Assembly: GCF_017569925.1 (NCBI RefSeq)
Contig: NZ_CP050854.1
Location: 2,294,001 to 2,358,000, forward strand
Reading direction: 5' to 3'
Length of the DNA: 64,000 nt
From: Brenneria izadpanahii
GTDB lineage: Bacteria > Pseudomonadota > Gammaproteobacteria > Enterobacterales > Enterobacteriaceae
The notes beneath the pieces were generated by a model. That model saw nothing but the letters and a program-made list of their open reading frames with translations, ran no database searches and had not been told where the DNA came from. The translations under genes and the position numbers were made by a program. This document shows, piece by piece, positions 37,688-48,050 of the stretch (the stretch's first letter is position 1; each line of letters begins with the position of its first letter).

Positions 37688-38962
37688 CTAATGGCCTACG
37701 GTTTGTTTCCGGAAAAGCTCCCGGAACACCGGATAGATGTCATCCGGATCGCGAATATGCTGCATGGCGAAATTATCAAACTCATCGCGCAACATTTCAT
37801 ATTCACGCCACAGCGTTTGATGTGAACGCCGGGTGATTTCAATATAGCTATAGTAGCGCACGATAGGCAGCAGTTGATTCGCCAGGATTTGATGACACAG
37901 CGGCGAGTCGTCGGCCCAGTTATCTCCGTCAGATGCCTGTGCCGCATAGATATTCCACTGCGCCGGATCGTAACGCTCCTGAACCACTTCCTCCATCAGC
38001 TTCAACGCGCTGGAAACAATCGTGCCGCCGGTTTCCTGCGAGTAGAAGAACTCTTGCTCATCAACCTCTTTAGCCTGCGTATGGTGGCGAATATAGACAA
38101 CTTCGACGTTTTTATAATTTCTACTGAGGAACAGATAGAGCAGAATATAAAAGCGTTTCGCCATATCCTTGGTCGCCTGATCCATGGAGCCGGAAACATC
38201 CATCAGACAGAACATCACCGCCTGACTGGATGGCTCGGCCCGGCGTTCATAGTTTTTATAACGCAGGTCAAACGTATCGATAAACGGCACGCGGGCGATC
38301 TTCTGGCGCAGATCCGCAATTTCCTGGCGTAGCCGTTCCTCTTCCAGTAATTGAACCGGCTCAGAGTGTTCCAGTTGATCCAGCGTCTCCTCCAGGGCAT
38401 GCAACGCTCTGCGTTTCCCTGCGGTCATCGCCATACGGCGGGCCAGGGAATTTTGCAGCGATCGCACAACGCTGATGTTGGCGGGAACGCCGTTGGCCGT
38501 ATAGCCCGCGCGATGCGTTTTGTATTCATTAAGCTGCCGGTGCTGCGTTTTTTTCAGGTTCGGCAGGGCCAAATCCTCAAACAACAAATCCAGATATTCA
38601 TCTTTGGAGATCTGGAATACGAAGTCATCCTGACCCTCGCCGTCTTTACTGGCGTCGCCCTGACCCGATCCGCCGCCGCCACCTCCTTGTGGCCGCTCGA
38701 TTCGGTCATTTTGTACAAAATGATCATTCCCCGGGTGAACGCGATGGCGTCGTCCACCGCGGCCCTGATGAAACATCGGTTCATTGATGTCCCCGTTGGG
38801 GATCGATACTGACTCCCCACTTTCGATATCAGTCACCGAACGCTTATTAATGGCCTCGGAAATCGACTGTTTTATTTGCGACTTGTAGCGGCGCAGAAAG
38901 CGCTGGCGATTAACCATGCTCTTGTTTTTGCCGTTTAGCCGTCGATCAATGAAATAGGCCAT
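37688..38962 (-). CDS. yeaH: YeaH/YhbH family protein (UPF0229)
   Basis: YeaH is the partner of the YeaG kinase in E. coli, where both are induced by stress and nitrogen starvation. The protein has a basic N-terminus, a Gly-rich stretch ([11 protein letters not shown], about 91-101) and a von Willebrand A-like domain with a metal-site motif MDVSGSM near residue 250. Its 424 residues are close to the E. coli length. It starts 36 bases after yeaG, so the two form an operon. Confidence 0.95.
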   Translation of the reverse strand: MAYFIDRRLNGKNKSMVNRQRFLRRYKSQIKQSISEAINKRSVTDIESGESVSIPNGDINEPMFHQGRGGRRHRVHPGNDHFVQNDRIERPQGGGGGGSGQGDASKDGEGQDDFVFQISKDEYLDLLFEDLALPNLKKTQHRQLNEYKTHRAGYTANGVPANISVVRSLQNSLARRMAMTAGKRRALHALEETLDQLEHSEPVQLLEEERLRQEIADLRQKIARVPFIDTFDLRYKNYERRAEPSSQAVMFCLMDVSGSMDQATKDMAKRFYILLYLFLSRNYKNVEVVYIRHHTQAKEVDEQEFFYSQETGGTIVSSALKLMEEVVQERYDPAQWNIYAAQASDGDNWADDSPLCHQILANQLLPIVRYYSYIEITRRSHQTLWREYEMLRDEFDNFAMQHIRDPDDIYPVFRELFRKQTVGH

Positions 38963-38998
38963 ACTCCCCCCAAACGACTTTGCTCGCTTCGCATCTCA

Positions 38999-40933
38999 TT
39001 ACGATGATTTCCGCACCCGCAGATACCATTCGCACAGCAAACGTACCTGCTTCCGGGTATAGCCTTTCTCCATCATACGATCAACGAAGTCATCATGCTT
39101 CTTCTGCTCATCCGTTGAGGTCTTGGTATTAAACGAAATAACCGGCAACAGCTCTTCAGTGTTAGAGAACATTTTCTTCTCAATCACTGTCCGCAGCTTC
39201 TCGTAACTGGTCCAGTTCGGATTGCGGCCATTGTTGTTGGCGCGGGCGCGCAGCACAAAGTTGACGATTTCGTTACGGAAATCCTTGGGATTACTGATAC
39301 CCGCAGGTTTCTCAATCTTTTCCAGCTCGGCATTGAGCGATTCCCGGTCAAACAATTGTCCGGTATCCGGATCACGATACTCCTGATCCTGAATCCAGAA
39401 ATCCGCGTAGGTGACATAACGATCAAAAATGTTTTGTCCGTATTCGGAATAGGATTCCAGATAGGCGGTTTGGATCTCTTTGCCGATAAATTCCGCATAT
39501 TTGGGAATGAGATAACCCTTCAGGTGCTCAAGATATTTTTCCGCCAGATCCTGCGGAAATTGTTCACGTTCAATCTGTTGCTCCAGTACGTAGAACAGGT
39601 GTACCGGGTTCGCCGCCACCTCGCTGTGGTCGAAGTTAAATACCCGGGAAAGGATTTTAAAGGCGAATCGGGTTGAAAGGCCGTTCATCCCTTCGTCCAC
39701 GCCCGCGTAATCGCGGTATTCCTGATAGGACTTCGCTTTCGGATCGGTATCCTTCAGGCTTTCACCGTCATACACCCGCATCTTGGAATAAATGCTGGAA
39801 TTTTCAGGTTCTTTCAAGCGCGATAAAATCGAGAAGCGGGCCAGCGTTTCCAGCGTGCCGGGCGCGCAAGGCGCATGGGCAAGCTCGCTGTGGTTAAGCA
39901 GTTTGTCATAGATCTTGACCTCTTCGGAAACGCGCAGGCAATACGGCACTTTCACGATATAGACACGGTCAAGGAAGGCTTCGTTGTTTTTGTTATTACG
40001 GAACTGTACCCATTCAGATTCATTGGAGTGAGCCAGAATGATGCCGTTAAACGGCAGGGCGGCGATGCCTTCCGTACCGTTGTAGTTTCCTTCCTGCGTC
40101 GCGGTCAGCAACGGGTGGAGCACCTTGATGGGCGCTTTAAACATTTCCACAAACTCCATGATGCCCTGGTTGGCGCGGCATAGCGCGCCGGAGTAACCGT
40201 AGGCATCGGGATCGTTCTGGGCGTAATGTTCCAGCTTGCGGATATCCACTTTCCCGACCAGCGCCGAGATATCCTGATTGTTTTCGTCCCCCGGTTCGGT
40301 TTTGGCGATGGCGACCTGCGACAAAATAGACGGCCACACTTTGATCACTTTGAATTTAGTGATATCGCCGCCAAATTCCTGCAGGCGTTTAGCCGCCCAC
40401 GGCGACATGATGGTGCCCAGATAGCGCCGCGGAATGGCGTACTCTTTCTCCAGAATGGCGGCGTCTTCCTGCGGGTTAAACAGGCACAATGGATGATCGT
40501 TAACCGGGCTGCGCTCGCCGTTCGCGCTCAAAATATAAATCGGCACACGCTGCATCAGCACCTTCAGGCGTTCCGCCAGCGAGGATTTACCCCCGCCGAC
40601 CGGGCCCAGCAGATATAGAATCTGTTTCTTCTCTTCTAATCCTTGCGCCGCGTGTTTCAAATAAGACACGATCTGCTCTATGGCGTCTTCCATGCCATAG
40701 AATTCTTCGAAAGCGGGATAACGGGCAATAATCCGGTTTGAAAATAAGCGGGACAAACGCGACTCATGGGCGGTATCCACCATTACGGGTTCACCGATGG
40801 CCATTAGCAATCGTTCAGCAGCGTTTGCATATGCGCTTCGATCTTGCTGACAGATAGTAAGGAATTCCTGCAGTGTGAACTCTTCATCCTTGGCAGCGTC
40901 GTAACGCTGACGGTAGTGATCAAATATGTTCAT
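38999..40933 (-). CDS. yeaG: PrkA-family serine protein kinase YeaG
   Basis: YeaG combines an N-terminal AAA+ ATPase domain (Walker A LLGPVGGGKSSLAERLK, about 107-123) with a C-terminal PrkA kinase domain. E. coli YeaG autophosphorylates and affects survival under prolonged nitrogen starvation. The 644 residues match the E. coli length, and the segment LYLLGPVGGGKSS is typical. A good sigma-54 promoter lies about 105 bases upstream. It is first in the yeaGH operon. Confidence 0.96.
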   Translation of the reverse strand: MNIFDHYRQRYDAAKDEEFTLQEFLTICQQDRSAYANAAERLLMAIGEPVMVDTAHESRLSRLFSNRIIARYPAFEEFYGMEDAIEQIVSYLKHAAQGLEEKKQILYLLGPVGGGKSSLAERLKVLMQRVPIYILSANGERSPVNDHPLCLFNPQEDAAILEKEYAIPRRYLGTIMSPWAAKRLQEFGGDITKFKVIKVWPSILSQVAIAKTEPGDENNQDISALVGKVDIRKLEHYAQNDPDAYGYSGALCRANQGIMEFVEMFKAPIKVLHPLLTATQEGNYNGTEGIAALPFNGIILAHSNESEWVQFRNNKNNEAFLDRVYIVKVPYCLRVSEEVKIYDKLLNHSELAHAPCAPGTLETLARFSILSRLKEPENSSIYSKMRVYDGESLKDTDPKAKSYQEYRDYAGVDEGMNGLSTRFAFKILSRVFNFDHSEVAANPVHLFYVLEQQIEREQFPQDLAEKYLEHLKGYLIPKYAEFIGKEIQTAYLESYSEYGQNIFDRYVTYADFWIQDQEYRDPDTGQLFDRESLNAELEKIEKPAGISNPKDFRNEIVNFVLRARANNNGRNPNWTSYEKLRTVIEKKMFSNTEELLPVISFNTKTSTDEQKKHDDFVDRMMEKGYTRKQVRLLCEWYLRVRKSS

Positions 40934-41380
40934 AGCGATGCCCGTCCTTCGTCGATTAGCACAGATTAAGAGAGCGTGTAAAAATGCGTACGGCCTATAA
41001 TATTGCTCCCCGAAAGAAGAAATCCTCCTGAGTACAGCAACCCTTATGCCAACTTGCGGTATAAGGACAATGTCATGGTTTTATCCATTTCTGCTGACTC
41101 GAAAAACTTCGCCTTCTGTATTAAAGCGTAGTTTGCATCCGCAAAATTTCCTCCACTCTGCGGACATATTTTTAAGATATTTCAATGACTCACTTCCTGA
41201 CAATACCAGGTAATATCCTGTAATGCGGCAGTATAGGCCGCTTGGCGCCGCTGTTCATGAAACAGAGACAATATTGATATAAATTATTCGTTTATCTTAT
41301 TTTTATTTAAACTAAGAGAAGATGTGAACAGTAGAGTCATCATGTTTAACGATGTTTGTTCGTAACAGGAAACGAAAACT
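40934..41380. other. yeaG-mipA intergenic region
   Basis: This 447-base gap holds the yeaG sigma-54 promoter (41036-41052) and presumably the mipA promoter further right. I did not find an NtrC-type enhancer dyad, nor any open frame. Confidence 0.5.
41036..41052 (-). promoter_or_regulatory. Sigma-54 promoter of yeaGH
   Basis: On the minus strand TTGGCATAAGGGTTGCT matches the sigma-54 consensus TGGCAC-N5-TTGC at all but one position, with correct GG to GC spacing. Transcription would start near 41024, about 90 bases ahead of yeaG. In E. coli yeaG is known to be under sigma-54/NtrC. Confidence 0.8.
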
Positions 41381-42130
41381 GTGAATAAATTCCAAATATT
41401 TTTGTCATCCGCTCTGGCGTCGGCGGCTATGGCGCAACCCGCAGCCTATGCCGCTGACGTGTCGTTAGGCGTTGGGGCGCTCGGCTCGACGTCGGTGTAT
41501 CGTGGCGATGATAGCCACGTTTACCCGTTTCCCATGTTGAATTATGAAAGCGAACGCTTCTATTTTCGTGGCTTGGGAGGCGGATACTACTTATGGAACG
41601 ACGGTGAAAATCAGCTATCGCTGACCGCCTATTACCTGCCGTTGGGGTTTAAACCCGGCGACAATGATGATGCCCGCATGCAGCAGTTGGATAAGCGGCG
41701 CAGCACGCTGATGGCCGGCGCCGCCTATCGCCACCTGGCCGAGTGGGGCGAAATTCGCACCGTACTGGCGGGCGATACGCTGGATTACAGCAACGGGATT
41801 ATCTGGGATACCGCCTATCTTTACCACTTTACCATGGGCGACCTGAATATAACACCCGGTATTGGCGCCAGTTGGTTCAGCGAAAACATGAACCGCTATT
41901 ATTATGGGGTCAGCAGCCAGGAATCCGCACGTTCAGGGTTTAGCCGCTATCGTCCCGGAGATGGGTGGTCGCCGTATGTTGAGCTTAGCGCCAACTATCG
42001 ACTAACCCCAAACTGGAGTGTTTGGGCCGTTGGCCGTTATATCCGGCTATCCGATGAAACCAAGGATAGCCCGATCGTCGATAGCAGCTACAGCGCGGTA
42101 ATGGGCGCGGGCGTCAGCTACCAATTCTAA
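41381..42130 (+). CDS. mipA: MipA/OmpV family outer-membrane protein
   Basis: MipA is an outer-membrane beta-barrel protein that in E. coli scaffolds the murein hydrolase MltA with PBP1B. The signal peptide runs about 1-24 (ALASAAMAQPAAYA, cleavage near AYA-AD). The barrel begins VSLGVGALGSTSVYRGDDSHVYPFPML and ends in GAGVSYQF with terminal Phe. The start is a GTG at 41381 with AGGAAACG upstream. It lies between yeaG and yeaE as in E. coli. Confidence 0.92.
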   Translation: MNKFQIFLSSALASAAMAQPAAYAADVSLGVGALGSTSVYRGDDSHVYPFPMLNYESERFYFRGLGGGYYLWNDGENQLSLTAYYLPLGFKPGDNDDARMQQLDKRRSTLMAGAAYRHLAEWGEIRTVLAGDTLDYSNGIIWDTAYLYHFTMGDLNITPGIGASWFSENMNRYYYGVSSQESARSGFSRYRPGDGWSPYVELSANYRLTPNWSVWAVGRYIRLSDETKDSPIVDSSYSAVMGAGVSYQF

Positions 42131-42242
42131 GCCCGTTCGATATCATGGTGCGTTGCCTGCACGATAATGGGGCGACGCCGCTCCATTTGCTCGTTAATGG
42201 TGCACGGGCTATTGCGCTACTTTATCAAGGGGAGAAGCAGTC

Positions 42243-43097
42243 ATGGCGATAAAAGAAGTCAGCTTTCCGGATGGAACGAAAGTGCCGGCTATTGGGCAGG
42301 GCACTTGGTTCATGGGAGAAAACGCGCAAACGAAAGCTCAGGAAGTTAAAGCGTTGCAGTCGGGGATCGATCAAGGGCTGCGTTTGATCGATACGGCTGA
42401 AATGTATGCGGATGGCGGGGCGGAGAGCGTCGTCGGCGAGGCGATTCGCGGGCGGCGCAATAAGGTATATTTGGTTTCCAAAGTTTACCCGCACAATGCG
42501 GGAGGCGCAAAGGCGATTAACGCCTGTGAGCGGAGCCTGAAACGTCTGCAGACCGACTATATCGATCTGTATTTACTGCACTGGCGCGGCAATATTCCAT
42601 TGATCGATACTATCTCCGCCATGCAGCAACTACAGCGTTCCGGCAAGATTGGCCGTTGGGGCGTATCCAACCTTGATATTGACGATATGCGTGAGCTCTG
42701 GTCGCTGGATGGCGGTCGGGAATGCATGACCGATCAGGTGCTTTATCATTTGGCGTCGCGCGGAATAGAGTTTGATTTACTGCCCTGGTGTCAGCAACAG
42801 CATGTACCGGTTATGGCTTATTGTCCGATTGCTCAGGCAGGGCGGTTGCGCAGCGGGCTGTTCGCGCATCCCGCAGTTAACGCCATCGCCAGCGCGCATG
42901 CAATCACGCCGGCCCAGGTATTGCTTGCCTGGGTGATTCGCCAGCCTGGGGTGATAGCCATTCCTAAAGCCAGTTCAGAGCAGCATATTAAAGAGAATGC
43001 GCAGGTATTGGATATTACGCTTCACCCCGATGAACTAGCCTTGTTGGATCAGGCGTTCCCGCCGCCGAAGCATAAACAGCATCTTGATGTTGTGTAA
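42243..43097 (+). CDS. yeaE: Aldo-keto reductase YeaE (methylglyoxal reductase)
   Basis: YeaE belongs to the aldo-keto reductases that use NADPH to reduce aldehydes; the E. coli enzyme reduces methylglyoxal. The catalytic tetrad appears as Asp50 and Tyr55 (LIDTAEMYADGG), the Lys in LVSKVYPHN (about 80) and His in LYLLHWRG (about 113). The C-terminal IPKASSEQHIKEN binds cofactor. The ATG at 42243 has AAGGGGAG upstream. The length of 284 residues is standard. Confidence 0.94.
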   Translation: MAIKEVSFPDGTKVPAIGQGTWFMGENAQTKAQEVKALQSGIDQGLRLIDTAEMYADGGAESVVGEAIRGRRNKVYLVSKVYPHNAGGAKAINACERSLKRLQTDYIDLYLLHWRGNIPLIDTISAMQQLQRSGKIGRWGVSNLDIDDMRELWSLDGGRECMTDQVLYHLASRGIEFDLLPWCQQQHVPVMAYCPIAQAGRLRSGLFAHPAVNAIASAHAITPAQVLLAWVIRQPGVIAIPKASSEQHIKENAQVLDITLHPDELALLDQAFPPPKHKQHLDVV

Positions 43098-43146
43098 TGT
43101 TTGGGAAGATGGCGTATGAACGCGTGTTCATACGCCCATTTCGTCG

Positions 43147-44022
43147 TTATGACGATTTCTTAATACGGATAAGCGTGGATAAGCGGGCCGGTGACTGTAC
43201 TGTCGCGGTTAAAGGCTGACTAATGCGCGCCGTTTCTACGCAGACAAACGTTTTATAGCCATCGTCGGTCATATCGCCGATGGTATGCGATAGCTCTGCG
43301 CCGGGATTCCATGCAACAACGTCGCTATAGTTGGTGTGGTGCACTTCAATCGTGCGTTGTAATACCGGGTCATTAATAACGCTAATACTTTGCGGATGCG
43401 TGTAAATACGGTCGGTACGATCGGTAAATACCAGATCCCCTTGCTGAGCGGATACCTTGCCCTGGTTTACTTTATCAATAAATTGATCGCCCAGTCCGCT
43501 GATACCGATCTGGCCAATATCGCCGATTTGGAAATAGGTGTGTAACGCGCTGGTGTAGCTGTAATCGCCGTGCGCTTCCAATTCGACATGACACGTTTTA
43601 CCCAATTTGAAACGGGCGATAAGGGTAAATTCGTGCGGCCAGGATTCTCTGGTTTTCGCCGTGTCGCGCAGCGTGAAAGTCAGTTCCACACCTTGTTCAT
43701 CTTCGCTGTGAGATGTGAATTCCCACGGCAGCAGACGTGCAAAGCCGTGATTAGGTTCAGCATACGGGCCGAACCATGGGAAACAGACAGGGATACCGCC
43801 ACGAATAGCCACATGTTCGGCGAACGCCGTGTTATCGCTGAGCCAAAGAACCGGCGCTTCACCCGCTGGCTGCCAGTTCAACAGATGCGCGCCCTGCAAT
43901 GCTACGGCGGCGCGGACCTGGGGATGCTCGACAACGATCACCGGCAGTTGTTCTAGCTGTCGTTGGCTGATGGTTGAGGTGATGGACTTAGTGATGGGGA
44001 GTTTGAAAATCTTATCATTCAT
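43147..44022 (-). CDS. yeaD: Glucose-6-phosphate 1-epimerase-type protein YeaD
   Basis: YeaD is an aldose-1-epimerase-fold enzyme that interconverts the anomers of glucose-6-phosphate. Conserved blocks are GAHLLNWQPAGEAPVLWLS, GGIPVCFPWFGP, ALHTYFQIGDI with the catalytic His, and WNPGAELSHTIGDM. The 291 residues are close to the usual 294. It follows gapA in the same direction, separated by a terminator, as in E. coli. Confidence 0.94.
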   Translation of the reverse strand: MNDKIFKLPITKSITSTISQRQLEQLPVIVVEHPQVRAAVALQGAHLLNWQPAGEAPVLWLSDNTAFAEHVAIRGGIPVCFPWFGPYAEPNHGFARLLPWEFTSHSEDEQGVELTFTLRDTAKTRESWPHEFTLIARFKLGKTCHVELEAHGDYSYTSALHTYFQIGDIGQIGISGLGDQFIDKVNQGKVSAQQGDLVFTDRTDRIYTHPQSISVINDPVLQRTIEVHHTNYSDVVAWNPGAELSHTIGDMTDDGYKTFVCVETARISQPLTATVQSPARLSTLIRIKKSS

Positions 44023-44057
44023 GATGTTGCCTATTTTGGTTGTTGTTAATCAGCAAG

Positions 44058-44084
44058 TAAAAAGGGCGACCGGAGGCCGCCCTT
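44058..44084 (-). terminator. Intrinsic terminator of gapA
   Basis: A stem AAGGGCG / CGCCCTT with an inner GGCC pairing (44062-44084) is followed on the minus strand by UUUUUAC. It lies 24 bases after the gapA stop. Confidence 0.85.
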
Positions 44085-44107
44085 CATCATTGAACTATCA
44101 CTCGAAC

Positions 44108-45448
<1,341 letters not shown>

Positions 45449-45871
45449 ATGACTAACAAACTCGTTCAGCAAACTTCTTCAGATGCGACTGAATTGACCG
45501 AAATACAACGTTACGTGACTCAGCAGAGAGGCACCGAACCCCCGTATTCCGGCAAGTTGCTGCATAACAAGCGTACCGGTATCTATCACTGCCTGTGCTG
45601 CCAGAGACCGTTGTTTTATTCAGGCAACAAGTATGACTCAGGGTGCGGCTGGCCGAGTTTCGACCAACCGGTATCCTCTGACGCCGTTCGTTATCTTGAC
45701 GACCATTCACATCATATGCACCGTATTGAGATCCGCTGCGGCAATTGTGATGCACATTTGGGACATGTATTCCCCGACGGCCCTCAGCAGACCACCGGCG
45801 AACGGTATTGCGTCAATTCCGCCTCGTTAAGTTTTATTGATGCCGATGACGGCAACCGGGTCGATGGCTAA
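45449..45871 (+). CDS. msrB: Peptide methionine-R-sulfoxide reductase
   Basis: MsrB reduces the R form of methionine sulfoxide in proteins. Zinc cysteines lie in HCLCCQ (about 49-52) and [15 protein letters not shown] (about 95-98). The substrate loop is SGCGWPSF and the catalytic Cys is in [11 protein letters not shown] near residue 121. Length of 140 residues is near the E. coli 137. The ATG at 45449 is supported by homology. It is divergent from gapA and followed by yeaC, as in E. coli. Confidence 0.96.
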   Translation: MTNKLVQQTSSDATELTEIQRYVTQQRGTEPPYSGKLLHNKRTGIYHCLCCQRPLFYSGNKYDSGCGWPSFDQPVSSDAVRYLDDHSHHMHRIEIRCGNCDAHLGHVFPDGPQQTTGERYCVNSASLSFIDADDGNRVDG

Positions 45872-45950
45872 CCTGCCGCCGTTTTAAAGAGGGCGGTGTG
45901 TGGGTTGAGAGTTAGCTAAAACGTTTCAGCAATGCGCGCGAGAACAAACG

Positions 45951-46223
45951 ATGCAACTTGATGATTTGATCGATGCCATGACGCCGGAAATCTACCAACG
46001 GCTGGCGACGGCCGTTGAACTGGGAAAATGGCCGGACGGCGTTTCTTTAACCACGGAACAGAAAGAAAACTGCTTGCAGATGGTGATGCTGTGGCAATCA
46101 CGCCACAATAAACAAGCGGAGCATATGACCATCGGCCCTGATGGGGAGATCGTGATGAAAAGCAAGCAGGAGCTGAAACAACAGTTCAGCGATCCCGCTA
46201 TTGCGAGGCTTTATCCAACGTGA
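45951..46223 (+). CDS. yeaC: YeaC family protein (DUF1315)
   Basis: YeaC is a conserved 90-residue protein of unknown function. The match to E. coli YeaC is clear in LIDAMTPEIYQRLATAVELGKWPDGVSLT and QENCLQMVMLWQ-type sequence. It follows msrB by 79 bases in the same direction and is convergent with pncA. Confidence 0.9.
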   Translation: MQLDDLIDAMTPEIYQRLATAVELGKWPDGVSLTTEQKENCLQMVMLWQSRHNKQAEHMTIGPDGEIVMKSKQELKQQFSDPAIARLYPT

Positions 46224-46276
46224 TTGGCGAGGACTGATGTCGGCTCCTCAGCATCCCGATATAAATAGCCGTCCGG

Positions 46277-46918
46277 CTACGCCGGCAGGGCGGCGATGAA
46301 TGTGTCCAGATCGATTAGGCTTGCTCCTTGCCGCTGCATCTCCTGAAGCGCTAGGCGGCTATCTTCCGGATTAAGATTGACGCCTCGACATCCATCCACC
46401 AGAACATCCGTTTTGTAGCCCAGCGCGAGGGCGTCCAGCACGCTGAATTTGACGCAATAGTCCGTTGCGATACCCATGATGATCAAGTGCGTGACGTCAT
46501 GAGCGCGCAGCCAGTCATCCAGATCGGTTTTGGCGCGGTGACCGTTGTCAAAGAATGCGCTATAGCTATCAATGTTGGCCTGAGTACCTTTGCGCACCAC
46601 CCATTCAATCGCTTGCTGATTTAGCGCCGGATGAAACCGGGCGCCCGGTTGATCCTGGACGCAATGGACCGGCCACCAAACTTGAGGCAGACCGTCAAGC
46701 TCGCCGATTTCGCCTACTGATGCGTTGGCGTTGACGGCAAAACTGCCATGATTGGCCGGATGCCAGTCCTGACTGGCGATGACCGCGACATTCGACGCGG
46801 CGCAGGCCGCAATCGCGCGATTCGCCACCTCAATCACGCGATCGCCTTCTTTGACGGCCAATGCGCCGCCAGGGCAGAAGTCATTTTGCAAATCAATCAA
46901 TAATAAAGCGCTGTTCAT
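46277..46918 (-). CDS. pncA: Nicotinamidase / pyrazinamidase
   Basis: PncA hydrolyses nicotinamide to nicotinate in NAD salvage and activates the drug pyrazinamide. The catalytic Asp9 is in LLLIDLQNDFCPGGAL, metal ligands lie in SQDWHP, and the catalytic Cys is in GIATDYCVKFSVLDA (about 158). Length of 213 residues is normal. It follows ansA by 18 bases on the minus strand, as in E. coli, and is probably co-transcribed. Confidence 0.96.
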   Translation of the reverse strand: MNSALLLIDLQNDFCPGGALAVKEGDRVIEVANRAIAACAASNVAVIASQDWHPANHGSFAVNANASVGEIGELDGLPQVWWPVHCVQDQPGARFHPALNQQAIEWVVRKGTQANIDSYSAFFDNGHRAKTDLDDWLRAHDVTHLIIMGIATDYCVKFSVLDALALGYKTDVLVDGCRGVNLNPEDSRLALQEMQRQGASLIDLDTFIAALPA

Positions 46919-46936
46919 GGTGGCCCCCGTAGTTGC

Positions 46937-47956
46937 TTAGTCTTTATCGCTCAGTTCGCCGCGCAGATTTTGCTGCATCAGTTGCCTGATCTGGTCGGGA
47001 CTAAGCGCCTGCTGACTCAGTAGGTAGTGCAATTTAGTCAGCGTTGCTTCGACCGTCATATCGAAACCGCTGATTACGCCGGCCTGAGCCAACGCATTAC
47101 CGGTGGCGTAGCCGCCCATATTCACCCGGCCGGAAATGCATTGCGTTAGATTAACCACCACGATGCCGCGTTCCGACGCTTGACGCAACTCATTCAACAA
47201 ACCAGGACTTTGCGGGGCGTTGCCTACGCCGTAGGAGCGTAATATCAGCGCCTTCACCGGCTGCCGCAGAAAATTGCTGACCACATCCGCGGAGATACCC
47301 GGATAAATCGTAATAACCCCGATGGGCTGCGGCGTAATGACGTTCACCCGCAACGGAGGACAATTTTCGCATACCGACGGCGGCGCCAGGCGGCGAATAT
47401 GAATGCCGGCCTCCAACAGCGGCGGATAGTTGGGCGAAGCAAAGGCGTCAAAACCATCAGCATGCGCTTTGGTGGTTCGGTTGCCGCGCAGCAGTTTGTT
47501 ATTAAAAAAGAGGGCGACCTCGTTGATCGGGTGATTGGCGGCGACATACAGCGCATTCAGCAAATTGGTCTGCCCATCCGAACGTAATTCCGCCAGAGGA
47601 ATTTGTGACCCTGTCACTATCACCGGCTTAGACAGGTTCTCCAGCATGAAAGATAGCGCCGATGCGGTAAACGCCATGGTGTCGGTGCCGTGCAGAATGA
47701 CGAAACCATCATACTCATCGTAATGCTGCTGAATATCATCCGCGATGGCCTGCCAGTCGGCGGGCGTCATATCGGATGAGTCGATAAGCGGCGAATACTC
47801 ATGAATAGTGAATGCCGGCATCTCGGAGCGATGGAATTCCGGCATCTGCGCCAATTGTTGCTGTAAATGCCCGGAGACGGGGATATAGCCGTTAGCGGAG
47901 CGCTGCATTCCGATTGTGCCGCCCGTATAGGCAACGTAGATAGACTTTTTCTGCAT
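46937..47956 (-). CDS. ansA: L-asparaginase I, cytoplasmic
   Basis: AnsA hydrolyses L-asparagine to aspartate and ammonia in the cytoplasm. Both catalytic threonine motifs are present: AYTGGTIG with Thr14 region, and ILHGTDTMAFTAS with Thr91/Asp92. No signal peptide, which separates it from the periplasmic AnsB. 339 residues, close to the E. coli length. It lies 18 bases upstream of pncA, with sppA further upstream on the same strand. Confidence 0.95.
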   Translation of the reverse strand: MQKKSIYVAYTGGTIGMQRSANGYIPVSGHLQQQLAQMPEFHRSEMPAFTIHEYSPLIDSSDMTPADWQAIADDIQQHYDEYDGFVILHGTDTMAFTASALSFMLENLSKPVIVTGSQIPLAELRSDGQTNLLNALYVAANHPINEVALFFNNKLLRGNRTTKAHADGFDAFASPNYPPLLEAGIHIRRLAPPSVCENCPPLRVNVITPQPIGVITIYPGISADVVSNFLRQPVKALILRSYGVGNAPQSPGLLNELRQASERGIVVVNLTQCISGRVNMGGYATGNALAQAGVISGFDMTVEATLTKLHYLLSQQALSPDQIRQLMQQNLRGELSDKD

Positions 47957-48004
47957 AGGTGCGGGTTATCTGGGTAAAAGCAGGATTATAGAGATTACCG
48001 GGAG

Positions 48005-48036
48005 GAAAAACAGCCCGGCGTATTGGCGCGCCGGGC
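48005..48036 (-). terminator. Intrinsic terminator of sppA
   Basis: A perfect 8-bp GC stem (GCCCGGCG / CGCCGGGC, 48013-48036) is followed on the minus strand by GUUUUU. It lies 15 bases after the sppA stop. Confidence 0.85.
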
Positions 48037-48050
48037 CGTAAGGCTGGTTT

